Assembly (NCBI RefSeq): GCF_010730575.1
Contig: NZ_AP022614.1
Span: forward strand, 4,278,001-4,342,000
Direction of reading: 5' to 3'
DNA from: Mycobacterium parmense
GTDB lineage: Bacteria; Actinomycetota; Actinomycetes; Mycobacteriales; Mycobacteriaceae
DNA: 64,000 bases
The position numbers were made by a program, and so were the translations under genes. Below the pieces are notes generated by a model, which saw nothing but the letters and a program-made list of their open reading frames with translations, searched no databases and was not told the origin of the DNA. Within the stretch, counting starts at the first letter, position 1; each line of letters begins with the position of its first letter. Positions 56,062 to 64,000 of the stretch are shown one piece after another.

Positions 56062-57525
56062 GTGACACAGCCGGGGACGCTGAGCGTCGAGTACGACGAG
56101 CTGATGGCGCGTGCCGCCGAGCTCGAGGAGCCGATCCCGGGTATGCCCACCGGCAACCCCGCCGCGCCGTGCAACCTCGGATTCGTCAGGAGGGCGGCCC
56201 AACAGATCGGGCTGTCCGCCGACAACATGCGCACCTACCTCGGGGTCGGTGAGCGGGAGCGGTCGCGCCTGGCGCAGTCCCTGCGCAACGCCGCCAAGGC
56301 CTACGAGGAGGCGGACGAGGGGGCCGAGGAGGCCATCGCCGACGAGACTTCTGTGTCGCCGGTGCAGCCCGGGCCCGTTCGCGAGAGTGTGGACCCCGCG
56401 ACGCTCGACGAAACCCCGGTCGCGGCGATGGCGGGCCCCGGCGATTACGCTGACCTCAAACAGCGAACCCTGGACAACGAAACAGGGGACCAGGGAACGG
56501 CGTTCCTGCGCTTTGCCGACGCCTGGGAGAGCTATCAGCGCGCGCTGCTGGAAGCCCGCTACCGCTTCAGGCCGTTCAAGGACTGGTGGAGCCCTGCGAG
56601 CGATGCTGTCGAGGCCAACTTCGATTCGCAGCGGAGCTGGTTGGACTCCATGGCGACGCTGTGCGGCCAGCTGGCGACGCAGGCCAGGGGCGTCGCATCG
56701 ACGCAGCGCTGGGCTCAAAAAGAGCACATCTGGTACAACAACCAGACCATCAAGTACAAGGATTTCGCCGAACTCGATCAGCTGTACAACAGCCAGCCGA
56801 TGTTTCGGGACGTCGTCATGCAGATATACGGGCAGCTGCAGACGAAATCCGACGAGGTGATGCTCGAGTACGAGAAGAGGGCGGCGTTACCGTTGCCGCC
56901 CCTGAGTCCGCCGAAGCCCACGCCCGCCTACAGGATCGACCCGCCGCCCGAACCGAAGCCCTCCGACCCGGATAATCCTGCTGACCCGACCAATCCCGGC
57001 GACGGCGGCGATCGAGTCGAGCCGGACAATCCCGTCGACACGGATCCGGAGACCGGCCTGCCCCTTGACGATTCGGAACTTCCCGACCCGACCGGCATGC
57101 CCGCCACGCCGTCGGCCGGGATGCCGACAACGCCGACCGACCCGCAGCTGACGCAGGCCCTGAAGGATCTGAAGGGGAAGCCGGGACTTCCGGCGGGAGC
57201 GGGTGTCAAGCCGGCGTCGGTGGGAGGCGCCGGGGCGGGCGGCGTGCCGGCGATGCCGTTACAGGCCCCAGTGGACGCCGAATCAGCCTCGCGGCCCGCC
57301 GGGGCCGCGGGTCCTTCGGCGGCGGGGCCGGGCCGCGGGGTTCCCGGCGTCGGCGGCGCCGGCGGCGGCATGGCACCGATGGGAGCGCCCGGTGCCGGTC
57401 AGGGCCAGGGCAACAACAAGGGAAAACGCACGCAGTCGGACGACGAGGCGCTCTACACCGAGGAGCGGCCCTGGACCGAAGGCGTGATCGGCCGACGCCG
57501 AGCCAAGGATGCCCCCGACAAGTAA
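56062..57525 (+). CDS. EspB paralogue 2 (WxG motif lost)
   Basis: The 487-residue protein is a second EspB, with the N-terminus closer to M. tuberculosis EspB (AAQQIGLSADNMRTYLGVG; YxxxD at 81-85, YEEAD). At the position of the WxG motif it reads DWWSPASDAV (175-178), so the glycine is gone. The Pro-rich C-domain ends DDEALYTEERPWTEGVIGRR, like paralogue 1. GGAGG stands 9 nt before GTG 56062. It forms a tandem duplication with the upstream espB-espL and probably encodes a specialised EspB. Confidence 0.9.
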   Translation: MTQPGTLSVEYDELMARAAELEEPIPGMPTGNPAAPCNLGFVRRAAQQIGLSADNMRTYLGVGERERSRLAQSLRNAAKAYEEADEGAEEAIADETSVSPVQPGPVRESVDPATLDETPVAAMAGPGDYADLKQRTLDNETGDQGTAFLRFADAWESYQRALLEARYRFRPFKDWWSPASDAVEANFDSQRSWLDSMATLCGQLATQARGVASTQRWAQKEHIWYNNQTIKYKDFAELDQLYNSQPMFRDVVMQIYGQLQTKSDEVMLEYEKRAALPLPPLSPPKPTPAYRIDPPPEPKPSDPDNPADPTNPGDGGDRVEPDNPVDTDPETGLPLDDSELPDPTGMPATPSAGMPTTPTDPQLTQALKDLKGKPGLPAGAGVKPASVGGAGAGGVPAMPLQAPVDAESASRPAGAAGPSAAGPGRGVPGVGGAGGGMAPMGAPGAGQGQGNNKGKRTQSDDEALYTEERPWTEGVIGRRRAKDAPDK

Positions 57526-57534
57526 GGACCGCCG

Positions 57535-57882
57535 ATGACCACCGAGATGCACCCGCAAGTAGCCGAGGCGCTGCGACAGGCGCAGCGATTCCAGTCCGCC
57601 CTCGAAGCGCAGCTACACCTGACCGCAACCCAAACATTCACGGCCACCGACGAATCCGAGACGGTCGAAGTGACCGTAAACGGCCACCGCTGGCTCACCG
57701 ATATCCGCATCGAAGACGGCCTGCTGCGGCTGGGCGCCGAAACGGCGGAGAAACGCATCAACGAGGCGATCCGCGCCGCGGTGGCGGCCGCGGCCGCCGC
57801 CGGCGAGGCCGAGTCCGCGCAGCTCGTCGAGTCGCTCGCCGAGATCGCCGGATCGCTCCAAGGCACGCTGGGGCTGGCGTAG
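57535..57882 (+). CDS. EspL paralogue 2
   Basis: The 115-residue protein is a second EspL: HPQVAEALRQAQRFQSALEA, TDESETVEVTVNGHRWLTDI, EDGLLRLGAETAEKRINEAI. Length and the HRWLT segment are closer to M. tuberculosis EspL than paralogue 1. It begins 9 bp after espB paralogue 2 and precedes espK. Confidence 0.9.
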   Translation: MTTEMHPQVAEALRQAQRFQSALEAQLHLTATQTFTATDESETVEVTVNGHRWLTDIRIEDGLLRLGAETAEKRINEAIRAAVAAAAAAGEAESAQLVESLAEIAGSLQGTLGLA

Positions 57883-57954
57883 GCGAACCGCAGCGCGCCA
57901 GGCCTTTTCGTATGAACGATGCGGTCAGTCTCGCCCGGGGAAAGGGGTAATGCG

Positions 57955-60171
57955 ATGGGCTTGACGAGGCCGACGGGCGACTACGTCGCGCAGATGCTCG
58001 ATCCGGGCGGCTGGCCGGAGGCAGACGAGCAGGCCTTCTACGACCGGGCACATGAATTCACCCAGGTGCTGCGGCAGGTCACCGAGGTCTTGGCGACGTG
58101 CCGGCACGAGCACGCCGAGATCTTCGACGGCGGTGCCTGGTCGGGTGGTGCCGCCGGAGCGGCAAACGGCGAACTCGCAAAGAACATCGATGAGCTCGCG
58201 ACCCTGCAGAACGGACTTGCCACCGTGATCACCTGGCACAGGTATGTGGCCGCGTCGATCGTGCAGGCGAAGTCCGACATCACCGACAACGTCGACGCCG
58301 CTGACCGCCGGATCGATCTTCTGCAGCGGGATTCGAGCCTGGACGCCGCCGAGCGAACCACCGCTATCAACACGGTGATCAGCGCGACGCACGGGGCGAA
58401 TGTCTGCGTGGTCGACGGCACCGCCGAACAAATCGTGGCAAGTCGGGCATGGAAACCGCCCGGCAATGCCCTCGAGGACCTGCTCGATCAGAAGAAGCCG
58501 CCCCCCGTCACGCTCCCCGATGCACCATCGCTGTGGCCACCTCCCGTCGAGCATGACCGCCCCCGACCCGCCCCGGCGCCGCCGCTGATGGCACCGCCGG
58601 TCTCGCCGGTCGGACCCGGGCGACCGGCACCCGCGGTTCCACCACTGGACAATGGTCCCCAGTGGCCAAGTCCTGCAACACCTTCGGTGCCGGGACAGCG
58701 GCCGCCGACGTCTCCGCCCGCCCCCGTTGAGCCCGTCCCGCCCGGCCCCGTCGCGGCGGTCCCCGGTTCCCCGGGTGCCGGGCCCACCGATGCGTTGAGT
58801 CCGGCGGCACCGGCGCCGCCGCTGGGTGGGGGCGGCGGGTCAAAGGGACTGGCTCCGGCGGCGGTCCAGGGCGGGAGCGCGCCGCAGTCGCCCGGCTCGA
58901 CCACCAAGGAGGACGCTTCACCGTCGGTGGCTCCGGCCGCGGCGACGGGCATGCCCGGGGTTCCCATGGCACCGGGGGCATCGGGCGGGTCGACTGCCGG
59001 TGCGGCCGCCGGTGCCGCCGCCGGTGGCGGTTCTGGTGCGCCCGTCGGACAGAAGTCGGCGGGTGCACCGGCCGGTGCACGGCCGGCGGCAGCCGGCCGG
59101 GGCGCGGCGCGTACAGGACAAGCGGCGCGCGGCGGACCCAGCTCGGCGGGCAACAAGCGTGACGATCGCAAGGAACAGGGGGATGCCGCTGCGGCAACGC
59201 CGATTCCGGTGTCGGCTGCGCGCGCCGAACGTGACGCCATCGCCGAGGCGTCGGCCTCTGCCGCAGAGCGCCGCAGGGGTGGCGGAAACGATCCGTTGCG
59301 CTTGGGCCGCCGCATCGCCGCCGCGCTGAACGCGCCCGGCGGCGGCGGCGAAGGGTACTTCGGCTTCTTCTGGGTCACCGCGGTCACCACCGACGGTAAG
59401 ATCGTCGTCGCGAACAGCTATGGGATTGCCTACATTCCGGAAGAAGTGCGGTTGCCGGAAGCGGTGCGCATGGCCAGCGCCGACCAGGCCATCCCGCCCG
59501 CCGAGCGGGCGCGCTGGGCCACCTACCCCGTGCTGGCGGTGCAGGGCTGGGCGGCGCAGCACAATACCGGGCTGCGCGCCGTGATCGCCACCGAGGAGCA
59601 GTTGGCGGGCTCCGATCCGGGCGCTGCGAAAGTCGTGTTGAAGCCGGACGACATCCCGGCCAGCGGTGTGATGGCCGGCCGGTCGCGCCTGGAGGTGGTG
59701 GATCCGGTTGCGGCACAACGCCTGGCGGAGACGCCGGACGTGCGTCTGGCCGACTTGTTACCGCCGGCACCGGTGGACGCCAAGCCAGCGGCCGATCGTT
59801 CCGCCGCGCCTGCACCATCGATGGGCGCCGAGGAGGCCGCATTGCTCGCGGCATCGGTGGCCGCGGGAACCACCAGCATCGAGCAGATGCTCGCCCAGTT
59901 CCGGACGGGATCAGCGGACCTCAAAGCGCCGGCCGATCAACGGCCGATGTTGTGGCTCGAGGTGATGAAGCCGATGACGAGTAGTGCGACCGGGCGCCAG
60001 GCCGCGCACCTGCGGGCCTTCCACAGCTACGCCACCCACGCACTCGAGGCCTCACTGCGCGAGGCGCACACCGCCGTCGACCCGGTCGCGCAGCGCTGTG
60101 CCGTCGCCGACTGGTTGTACTGGAAACAGCTGATCGGCGTGCTTGACGCCGCGCTGTCCGAAGTGAAGTAA
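57955..60171 (+). CDS. espK: EspK, ESX-1 chaperone-like protein
   Basis: The 738-residue protein (Rv3879c is 729) has an N-terminal helical domain ([20 protein letters not shown], with W-S-G in [11 protein letters not shown]), a long Pro/Ala-rich middle (~200-440), and a C-terminal domain ([20 protein letters not shown]). EspK binds EspB in the cytosol and aids its export. ATG 57955 follows GGAAAGGGG and starts the family; the frame extends to 57919. It converges with espJ. Confidence 0.93.
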   Translation: MGLTRPTGDYVAQMLDPGGWPEADEQAFYDRAHEFTQVLRQVTEVLATCRHEHAEIFDGGAWSGGAAGAANGELAKNIDELATLQNGLATVITWHRYVAASIVQAKSDITDNVDAADRRIDLLQRDSSLDAAERTTAINTVISATHGANVCVVDGTAEQIVASRAWKPPGNALEDLLDQKKPPPVTLPDAPSLWPPPVEHDRPRPAPAPPLMAPPVSPVGPGRPAPAVPPLDNGPQWPSPATPSVPGQRPPTSPPAPVEPVPPGPVAAVPGSPGAGPTDALSPAAPAPPLGGGGGSKGLAPAAVQGGSAPQSPGSTTKEDASPSVAPAAATGMPGVPMAPGASGGSTAGAAAGAAAGGGSGAPVGQKSAGAPAGARPAAAGRGAARTGQAARGGPSSAGNKRDDRKEQGDAAAATPIPVSAARAERDAIAEASASAAERRRGGGNDPLRLGRRIAAALNAPGGGGEGYFGFFWVTAVTTDGKIVVANSYGIAYIPEEVRLPEAVRMASADQAIPPAERARWATYPVLAVQGWAAQHNTGLRAVIATEEQLAGSDPGAAKVVLKPDDIPASGVMAGRSRLEVVDPVAAQRLAETPDVRLADLLPPAPVDAKPAADRSAAPAPSMGAEEAALLAASVAAGTTSIEQMLAQFRTGSADLKAPADQRPMLWLEVMKPMTSSATGRQAAHLRAFHSYATHALEASLREAHTAVDPVAQRCAVADWLYWKQLIGVLDAALSEVK

Positions 60172-60183
60172 CGGGGGTCGGAG

Positions 60184-60216
60184 AAAGCCCGGCGGCACAA
60201 TGACTTTGCGGGCTTT
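60184..60216. terminator. Bidirectional terminator between espK and espJ
   Basis: AAAGCCCG (60184-60191) and CGGGCTTT (60209-60216) form an 8-bp stem around a 17-nt loop in the gap between convergent genes. Short GGGGGCTTT repeats follow to about 60235. T-residues close the stem on both strands, giving a plausible two-way terminator. Confidence 0.55.
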
Positions 60217-60260
60217 GGGGGGCTTTGGGGGCTTTGCGCAGCCGCGCGGCCCGGCTGTGA

Positions 60261-60950
60261 TCAGGCCCCGACCCGCGTCGTCGTGGGTTGTCCCGCCGCC
60301 GGCTGTTGGACGGGGACGCTTTCCGATGCCCCCTCGCCGTCGGCCTGATCGATCTGGTCGACCATCTCGGCCTGGTCCGCGGCGGGCGACTCGGTGTCGT
60401 CGAGCTGGGCCGGCGTCGCGGCGCCGCCGGCAATGCCGCCCGTGGCGCCCTGGGCGCTTTGCATCGCGCTTTGGGCCGCGAAGCCGGCGGTACCGGCCAG
60501 CTGTCCGTACTGGGCCAACCGATCAGCTCGCGGCAAGGACGCACCCGGCTGCGGTGTCCCGGGAATTTCGCCTTCCGCGGGCGGAGCATCTGGGGGTTCA
60601 TCCCCGGTGCCATCCCGGAGCGCGGCGGTGCTCGAGGCACCCGAAATCGTTCTCGCCGTCCTGACGAACTCGACGCGGTTGACATGACCGCTCAACTGCT
60701 GGTCGGTCTCGGCGTAGATTTCGGCGGCGGCGACGATGTTGTCGCCGGTTCTTCTCAGTACCGCCTGTACGGCGGGCAGACCCTCGATCACCGGCGATTC
60801 GACGATCGGCAAGGTCGCGTTGATCGCCGACGACATGGAGTCGGTTCCGTCGACGACGATGCGCGGCGGGGGCGCTGGCAAGGCGAGTTTCCGCAGGGTA
60901 GCGCCGGCCGTTTCCAGACGGGCCGGATCGACCACGAGCGGCTCAGTCAC
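60261..60950 (-). CDS. espJ: EspJ, ESX-1 associated protein
   Basis: The 229-residue protein is shorter than EspJ of M. tuberculosis (280). It starts TEPLVVDPARLETAGATLRK and shows VVDGTDSMSSAINATLPIVE, DNIVAAAEIYAETDQQLSG (YxxxD signal, YAETD). A low-complexity Ala/Gln/Pro tail follows. It is a predicted ESX-1 substrate of unknown role, on the strand opposite to espK, downstream of eccD1 with a 103-bp gap. Confidence 0.88.
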   Translation of the reverse strand: MTEPLVVDPARLETAGATLRKLALPAPPPRIVVDGTDSMSSAINATLPIVESPVIEGLPAVQAVLRRTGDNIVAAAEIYAETDQQLSGHVNRVEFVRTARTISGASSTAALRDGTGDEPPDAPPAEGEIPGTPQPGASLPRADRLAQYGQLAGTAGFAAQSAMQSAQGATGGIAGGAATPAQLDDTESPAADQAEMVDQIDQADGEGASESVPVQQPAAGQPTTTRVGA

Positions 60951-61053
60951 CGACCGCTCCCCAAATCGATTCGCACGAGACGATTTTACCCGCGGGCGGA
61001 TGGGTTCGGCCGCACCAACTTTTATCCGGAGGTGCGCCCCGCCCGTGGCGGGC

Positions 61054-62601
61054 TCAGAATTGGATGTTGCGGACCGTGTCGTACACGCCGGTGATCCACA
61101 GCAGCATGGGCAGGATCGCGGCGACCAATGCGCCGTCGAGCAATTCGAGCACGCGCTTCATCACCGGCGAGATCCGGCGCACCCCGACGGTGGCGCCGAC
61201 GACCGCCAGCGCTATCAACGCGGCCGCGACGTAGACCGACAAGGCGAGCCAGGCAAAGTGCGGATACCAAACGACCAGCCTTGCCGTCACTGCCGTGGGA
61301 ATGACTATTGCTGCGGCCAGCAGCGCCCACGCGCACCAGCGCTCGGCGTAAAGCCGGGACCGGAAGCCGCACGCCACCGTGACCAGTCCCGCCACGACCA
61401 GGCTATGGACGAAGAAGTGCCCGCGCACCACCACGGCGATCGATCCGGCCGCCAGGACGAAGGTGCCCGCCGCCACGAACCCGATCAGCAGCCGGTTGGC
61501 CAACGCGCTGCGCTCGGTGAGCCGCATGGCCGAGTCGGGCACCGAGGCGATGATGGCCTGCCAGGTGCGCGTCTCGTTCTCGTCACCCGCGTCGTGCCCG
61601 GCGACGGGATTGAGCAGTTCGTCGTGATCAACGGCCTCGCCGGGTGCCGGGATCGGCGGGAGTGCGATCCGTGCGACCGCCACCGTGAGCTTGGCCGCGT
61701 TGGTCACGATGAACAGCCCCAACACGATCGCACCCGCCGGCACCCACTGCTGGCGGCCGTAGCCGAATGCGATGGCGGCCAGGGTGATCGCGAGGGCGAT
61801 GACGGCGGTGAACGCCGCCGGCTCGGCGCGCCGGCGGGGGCCTCCCCGGTTCAGCAGCGTGAGCAGCAGAAGTGTGGCGGCGGCCGCCGCCAGCTGCGGT
61901 GCCCCCAACGCGTCGGCTCCACGCGGGCGGGGGATGGCCAGCGCGGCCGCGGCGACGATCAGCGGATGCGCCGCCGCGAGCAGGCTCTCGGCGAAGTCGA
62001 GGTTTCGGTAGAACCTCTTGGCGGCCCAGCTCCCGGTCGCCACGAGGACGCCACCGATTCCCAGAGCAAGCGGCCACCACAGGTGGCGCCCGGTATTCCA
62101 CCACCCGACCGTCGCCAATCCCGTAACAGCCAGTGCCACAAAGGGAATTGCCGTCCAGATGAGGCGATGCAGCGCTGCCCGGTCGAATTGCGGCGAGTCG
62201 TCCAGCACCGCGATCGCGTCGATGACGTCTTCCACGAGCGGCCGGTAACGCTCGGTGCGGCTCACCGGCACCAGGGTCAACAGGGACCCGTCGACAACAA
62301 CCGCGTCGTCGAGTGATTGGTCGGGTCGAAGGGGCGGGGCTCCGGGGCGGGCGAACGTCCAGGTCCCTTGAGCCGAGAAGTCGAAGCCCGCCAGGACGTC
62401 TGCCGGCGTGTCCACCAGCAGTTCGGACAGCACCGCCATGGTGTCGTCGATGTAGGTCTCGATCGGTGCCGCGGACGGCAGCACCACATCGGTCAGCCGC
62501 CTGCCGGTGAGGATGGTCACCCTGGTGGACGCGGGCTGGACGGAAGCCGCCTCGGCGGCCGCCGGAGCGGCGGCGGCTGCTGCTGCGGTGGGCGCGCTCA
62601 A
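61054..62601 (-). CDS. eccD1: EccD1, ESX-1 membrane channel component
   Basis: The 515-residue protein (511 in M. tuberculosis) has an N-terminal ubiquitin-like domain (STRVTILTGRRLTDVVLPSA; LDDAVVVDGSLLTLVPVSRT) and then 11 membrane helices with a cytosolic loop (LPPIPAPGEAVDHDELLNPV). An Ala-rich leader precedes the domain. EccD1 dimers form the inner-membrane pore of ESX-1. Its start overlaps the espI stop by 4 bp. Confidence 0.94.
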   Translation of the reverse strand: MSAPTAAAAAAAPAAAEAASVQPASTRVTILTGRRLTDVVLPSAAPIETYIDDTMAVLSELLVDTPADVLAGFDFSAQGTWTFARPGAPPLRPDQSLDDAVVVDGSLLTLVPVSRTERYRPLVEDVIDAIAVLDDSPQFDRAALHRLIWTAIPFVALAVTGLATVGWWNTGRHLWWPLALGIGGVLVATGSWAAKRFYRNLDFAESLLAAAHPLIVAAAALAIPRPRGADALGAPQLAAAAATLLLLTLLNRGGPRRRAEPAAFTAVIALAITLAAIAFGYGRQQWVPAGAIVLGLFIVTNAAKLTVAVARIALPPIPAPGEAVDHDELLNPVAGHDAGDENETRTWQAIIASVPDSAMRLTERSALANRLLIGFVAAGTFVLAAGSIAVVVRGHFFVHSLVVAGLVTVACGFRSRLYAERWCAWALLAAAIVIPTAVTARLVVWYPHFAWLALSVYVAAALIALAVVGATVGVRRISPVMKRVLELLDGALVAAILPMLLWITGVYDTVRNIQF

Positions 62602-63941
62602 CGACGATCACCCCTGTCGAAGTCATCGGACAAAGCTGCGGCGAGTTCGACCATCTTACGCTTGTAGGCATCACCGAGCTGATCGCTGCGAATCTCGGCG
62701 CCCGCGGCCACGTGCTCATCCCACGGCAGCACGATGACCCGCTCCGGCGCCACGAATGCCTCGAACCGACGCACCAGGTGGTCGACAGGTTCGGCGCGAT
62801 TCGCCGGCGCAAGTTGATTGATCGCCACGCACGCGCGGCCCAGCAAGGCCTGATAGCCGTTGAGACGCAACCAGTCCAGGGCTAGCGCGGCTTGCCCGAT
62901 CCCGTCGGCGGATGCGCTCGACACGAGGACCACCCCGGATGCCGTCGCCAGAATGGCGCGGGTGGCCGGACTCAGCAGATCGGTACCGCAGTCCGCGAGC
63001 ACCAAGTTGTAGTACCTGGGCACGGTGCCGACCACGCATCGCCACTCCTCTTCGGTGAGTGGCCCTCGCGCCGCGCCGTACTCGGCCGCCGAAAGCACTT
63101 CGAGGTCGAACTCGTGCACGCTGGTGTGCGCGCGGACATCGTTATAGTTCGAGAGCCCCGCACCGGTCAGCAGGTCGGCGACGGTCGCTCGCGATTGCCG
63201 CCCCACCCGGTCGGCGAGATTGCCGGCTACGGGGTTGGCGTCGACCGCCAGGATCCTGTCTCCGCGTATTCGGGCGAACGTCGAGGCCAATGCAACAGCC
63301 ACTGCCGTCTTGCCGGCCCCGCCTTTGAGACCCACGACCGCGATCTGATAGGAGCCGCGAACCTTGCGGCGGATGCGCTCTTCGAGTTGCCTCTGGTACT
63401 TCTCGTCACCGGACAAGCCGAAGTTGACTCCCGTCAACCGGTAGGCCCAGCGCCGCCATCCGCGCCGCGAAACCGCCTTGGGGAGGGCGTTGTTCGATGC
63501 GACTCGGTGGGCGATGGCCGGCTGTCGCGCCGGGTTCGCGGCCTTCGCCGAGTCTGTTCGCGGACGGTGTGGGAGCGAGGCACGGGGCGGCGCGTCCTCG
63601 CGGGCCCGCGGCGCCGCGCGATGGCTGTTGGGCGCTCCGGCATGTGACCGGATTTGTGGCGCAGCGGCTTTGCTGTCGCCGCGGCGCGCGTGTCGCCCCT
63701 GCTGTGCCGAGTCCCGGCTCGCCGTCACCGGACCTGGCGGTGGCGGTTCTGGGCGCGCCGGTGGTGTGTGCGGGGCCCAATCGACCGGGGGCCTGCTGTG
63801 GCCGTTGGACCGTGGTGCGCTCGCGGGCACGACCGACGGCGCGGACGGGGCATCAACGTCGTAACCAGTCTGGGCCATGGCATCTTCCGGGTCCTCCGCC
63901 CCGTCCGGGGTCTGGAAGAGCCGGTCATAGTCGGCCGCCAT
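62598..63941 (-). CDS. espI: EspI, ESX-1 MinD-like ATPase
   Basis: The 447-residue protein has a Pro/Ala/Arg-rich N-terminus (~30-160) and a C-terminal MinD-like ATPase. The deviant Walker A GLKGGAGKT is at 204-212, with both Lys206 and Lys211 present; ILAVDANPVAGNLAD follows. It is shorter than Rv3876 (666), mainly in the Pro-rich part. In M. tuberculosis EspI down-regulates ESX-1 when ATP is low. It is coupled to eccD1. The 59 bp to the window edge hold the 3' flank of the expected esxA gene, not coding sequence. Confidence 0.93.
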   Translation of the reverse strand: MAADYDRLFQTPDGAEDPEDAMAQTGYDVDAPSAPSVVPASAPRSNGHSRPPVDWAPHTPPARPEPPPPGPVTASRDSAQQGRHARRGDSKAAAPQIRSHAGAPNSHRAAPRAREDAPPRASLPHRPRTDSAKAANPARQPAIAHRVASNNALPKAVSRRGWRRWAYRLTGVNFGLSGDEKYQRQLEERIRRKVRGSYQIAVVGLKGGAGKTAVAVALASTFARIRGDRILAVDANPVAGNLADRVGRQSRATVADLLTGAGLSNYNDVRAHTSVHEFDLEVLSAAEYGAARGPLTEEEWRCVVGTVPRYYNLVLADCGTDLLSPATRAILATASGVVLVSSASADGIGQAALALDWLRLNGYQALLGRACVAINQLAPANRAEPVDHLVRRFEAFVAPERVIVLPWDEHVAAGAEIRSDQLGDAYKRKMVELAAALSDDFDRGDRR

Positions 63942-64000
63942 GCAACCCTTTCACCTCACCGCGCGAAGAAGCACGAGATGGGCAGGCCGCCCGATCCCGT

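Noticed and set aside
60217..60240. GGGGGCTTT repeats as a CRISPR-like or functional tandem array
   Set aside because: Only two or three imperfect 9-10-bp units without spacers, best explained as part of the espK/espJ terminator region.

Overview
The window is GC-rich actinobacterial DNA, and its gene content points to a slow-growing Mycobacterium. It carries PE/PPE genes, DUF732-type and other small exported proteins, a TIGR00027-type methyltransferase, an MmpL-type transporter and two adjacent type VII secretion (ESX) loci. From about 40.0 kb to the right end the gene order mirrors the M. tuberculosis ESX-2 to ESX-1 region in inverted orientation: PE36, PPE69, esxD, esxC, espG2, an Rv3888c-like gene, eccD2, mycP2, eccE2, eccA2, mycP1, eccE1, espB, espL, espK, then espJ, eccD1 and espI on the opposite strand. 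This is a Mycobacterium with both systems, not one of the lineages that lost ESX-1. The species cannot be fixed from the sequence.

Layout. 0-13 kb: accessory metabolism and transport (LysR/EamA pair, MFS exporters, an OYE-type ene-reductase with a peroxiredoxin and a divergent TetR, KUP potassium uptake, a methyltransferase, a PAS protein, GtrA). 13-21.4 kb: a COG4705-like membrane protein, malic enzyme, a small zinc-ribbon protein, a membrane GGDEF protein, a methyltransferase next to an ANTAR-gene remnant, an XRE regulator divergent from an SDR, and a DUF732 protein. 21.4-30.6 kb: a LuxR-type ATPase regulator, a very large haem dioxygenase/peroxidase fused to a catalase-like domain, an MMPL transporter, a hot-dog thioesterase and a small unknown protein. 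This stretch is a plausible fatty-acid oxygenation and export unit. 31-37 kb: a double-module Lrp regulator, SDR and luciferase-like oxidoreductases, a 2-hydroxyacid dehydrogenase, MarR and an epimerase-like SDR. 37.4-39.5 kb: a PPE-SVP gene on the minus strand behind a cobalamin riboswitch. 40-64 kb: the ESX-2/ESX-1 block.

The most notable points are: (1) the dioxygenase-catalase fusion with an intact Tyr-x-x-His cyclooxygenase/dioxygenase signature, next to lipid genes; (2) a cobalamin riboswitch in front of a PPE gene, sitting exactly where eccB2-eccC2 would be expected, so this ESX-2 cluster lacks its membrane ATPase genes locally; (3) a tandem espB-espL duplication in ESX-1, with the second EspB having lost its WxG motif; (4) a spaced, palindromic promoter-like motif shared by two unlinked minus-strand transcription units. 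In the ESX block, EccD/EccE (membrane pore), MycP (protease), EccA (cytosolic AAA+), EspG2 (PE/PPE chaperone), Esx/PE/PPE (substrates) and Esp proteins (ESX-1 co-substrates and accessory factors) form the usual secretion modules. The eccB1/eccC1/esxA/esxB half of ESX-1 should lie just beyond the right edge.
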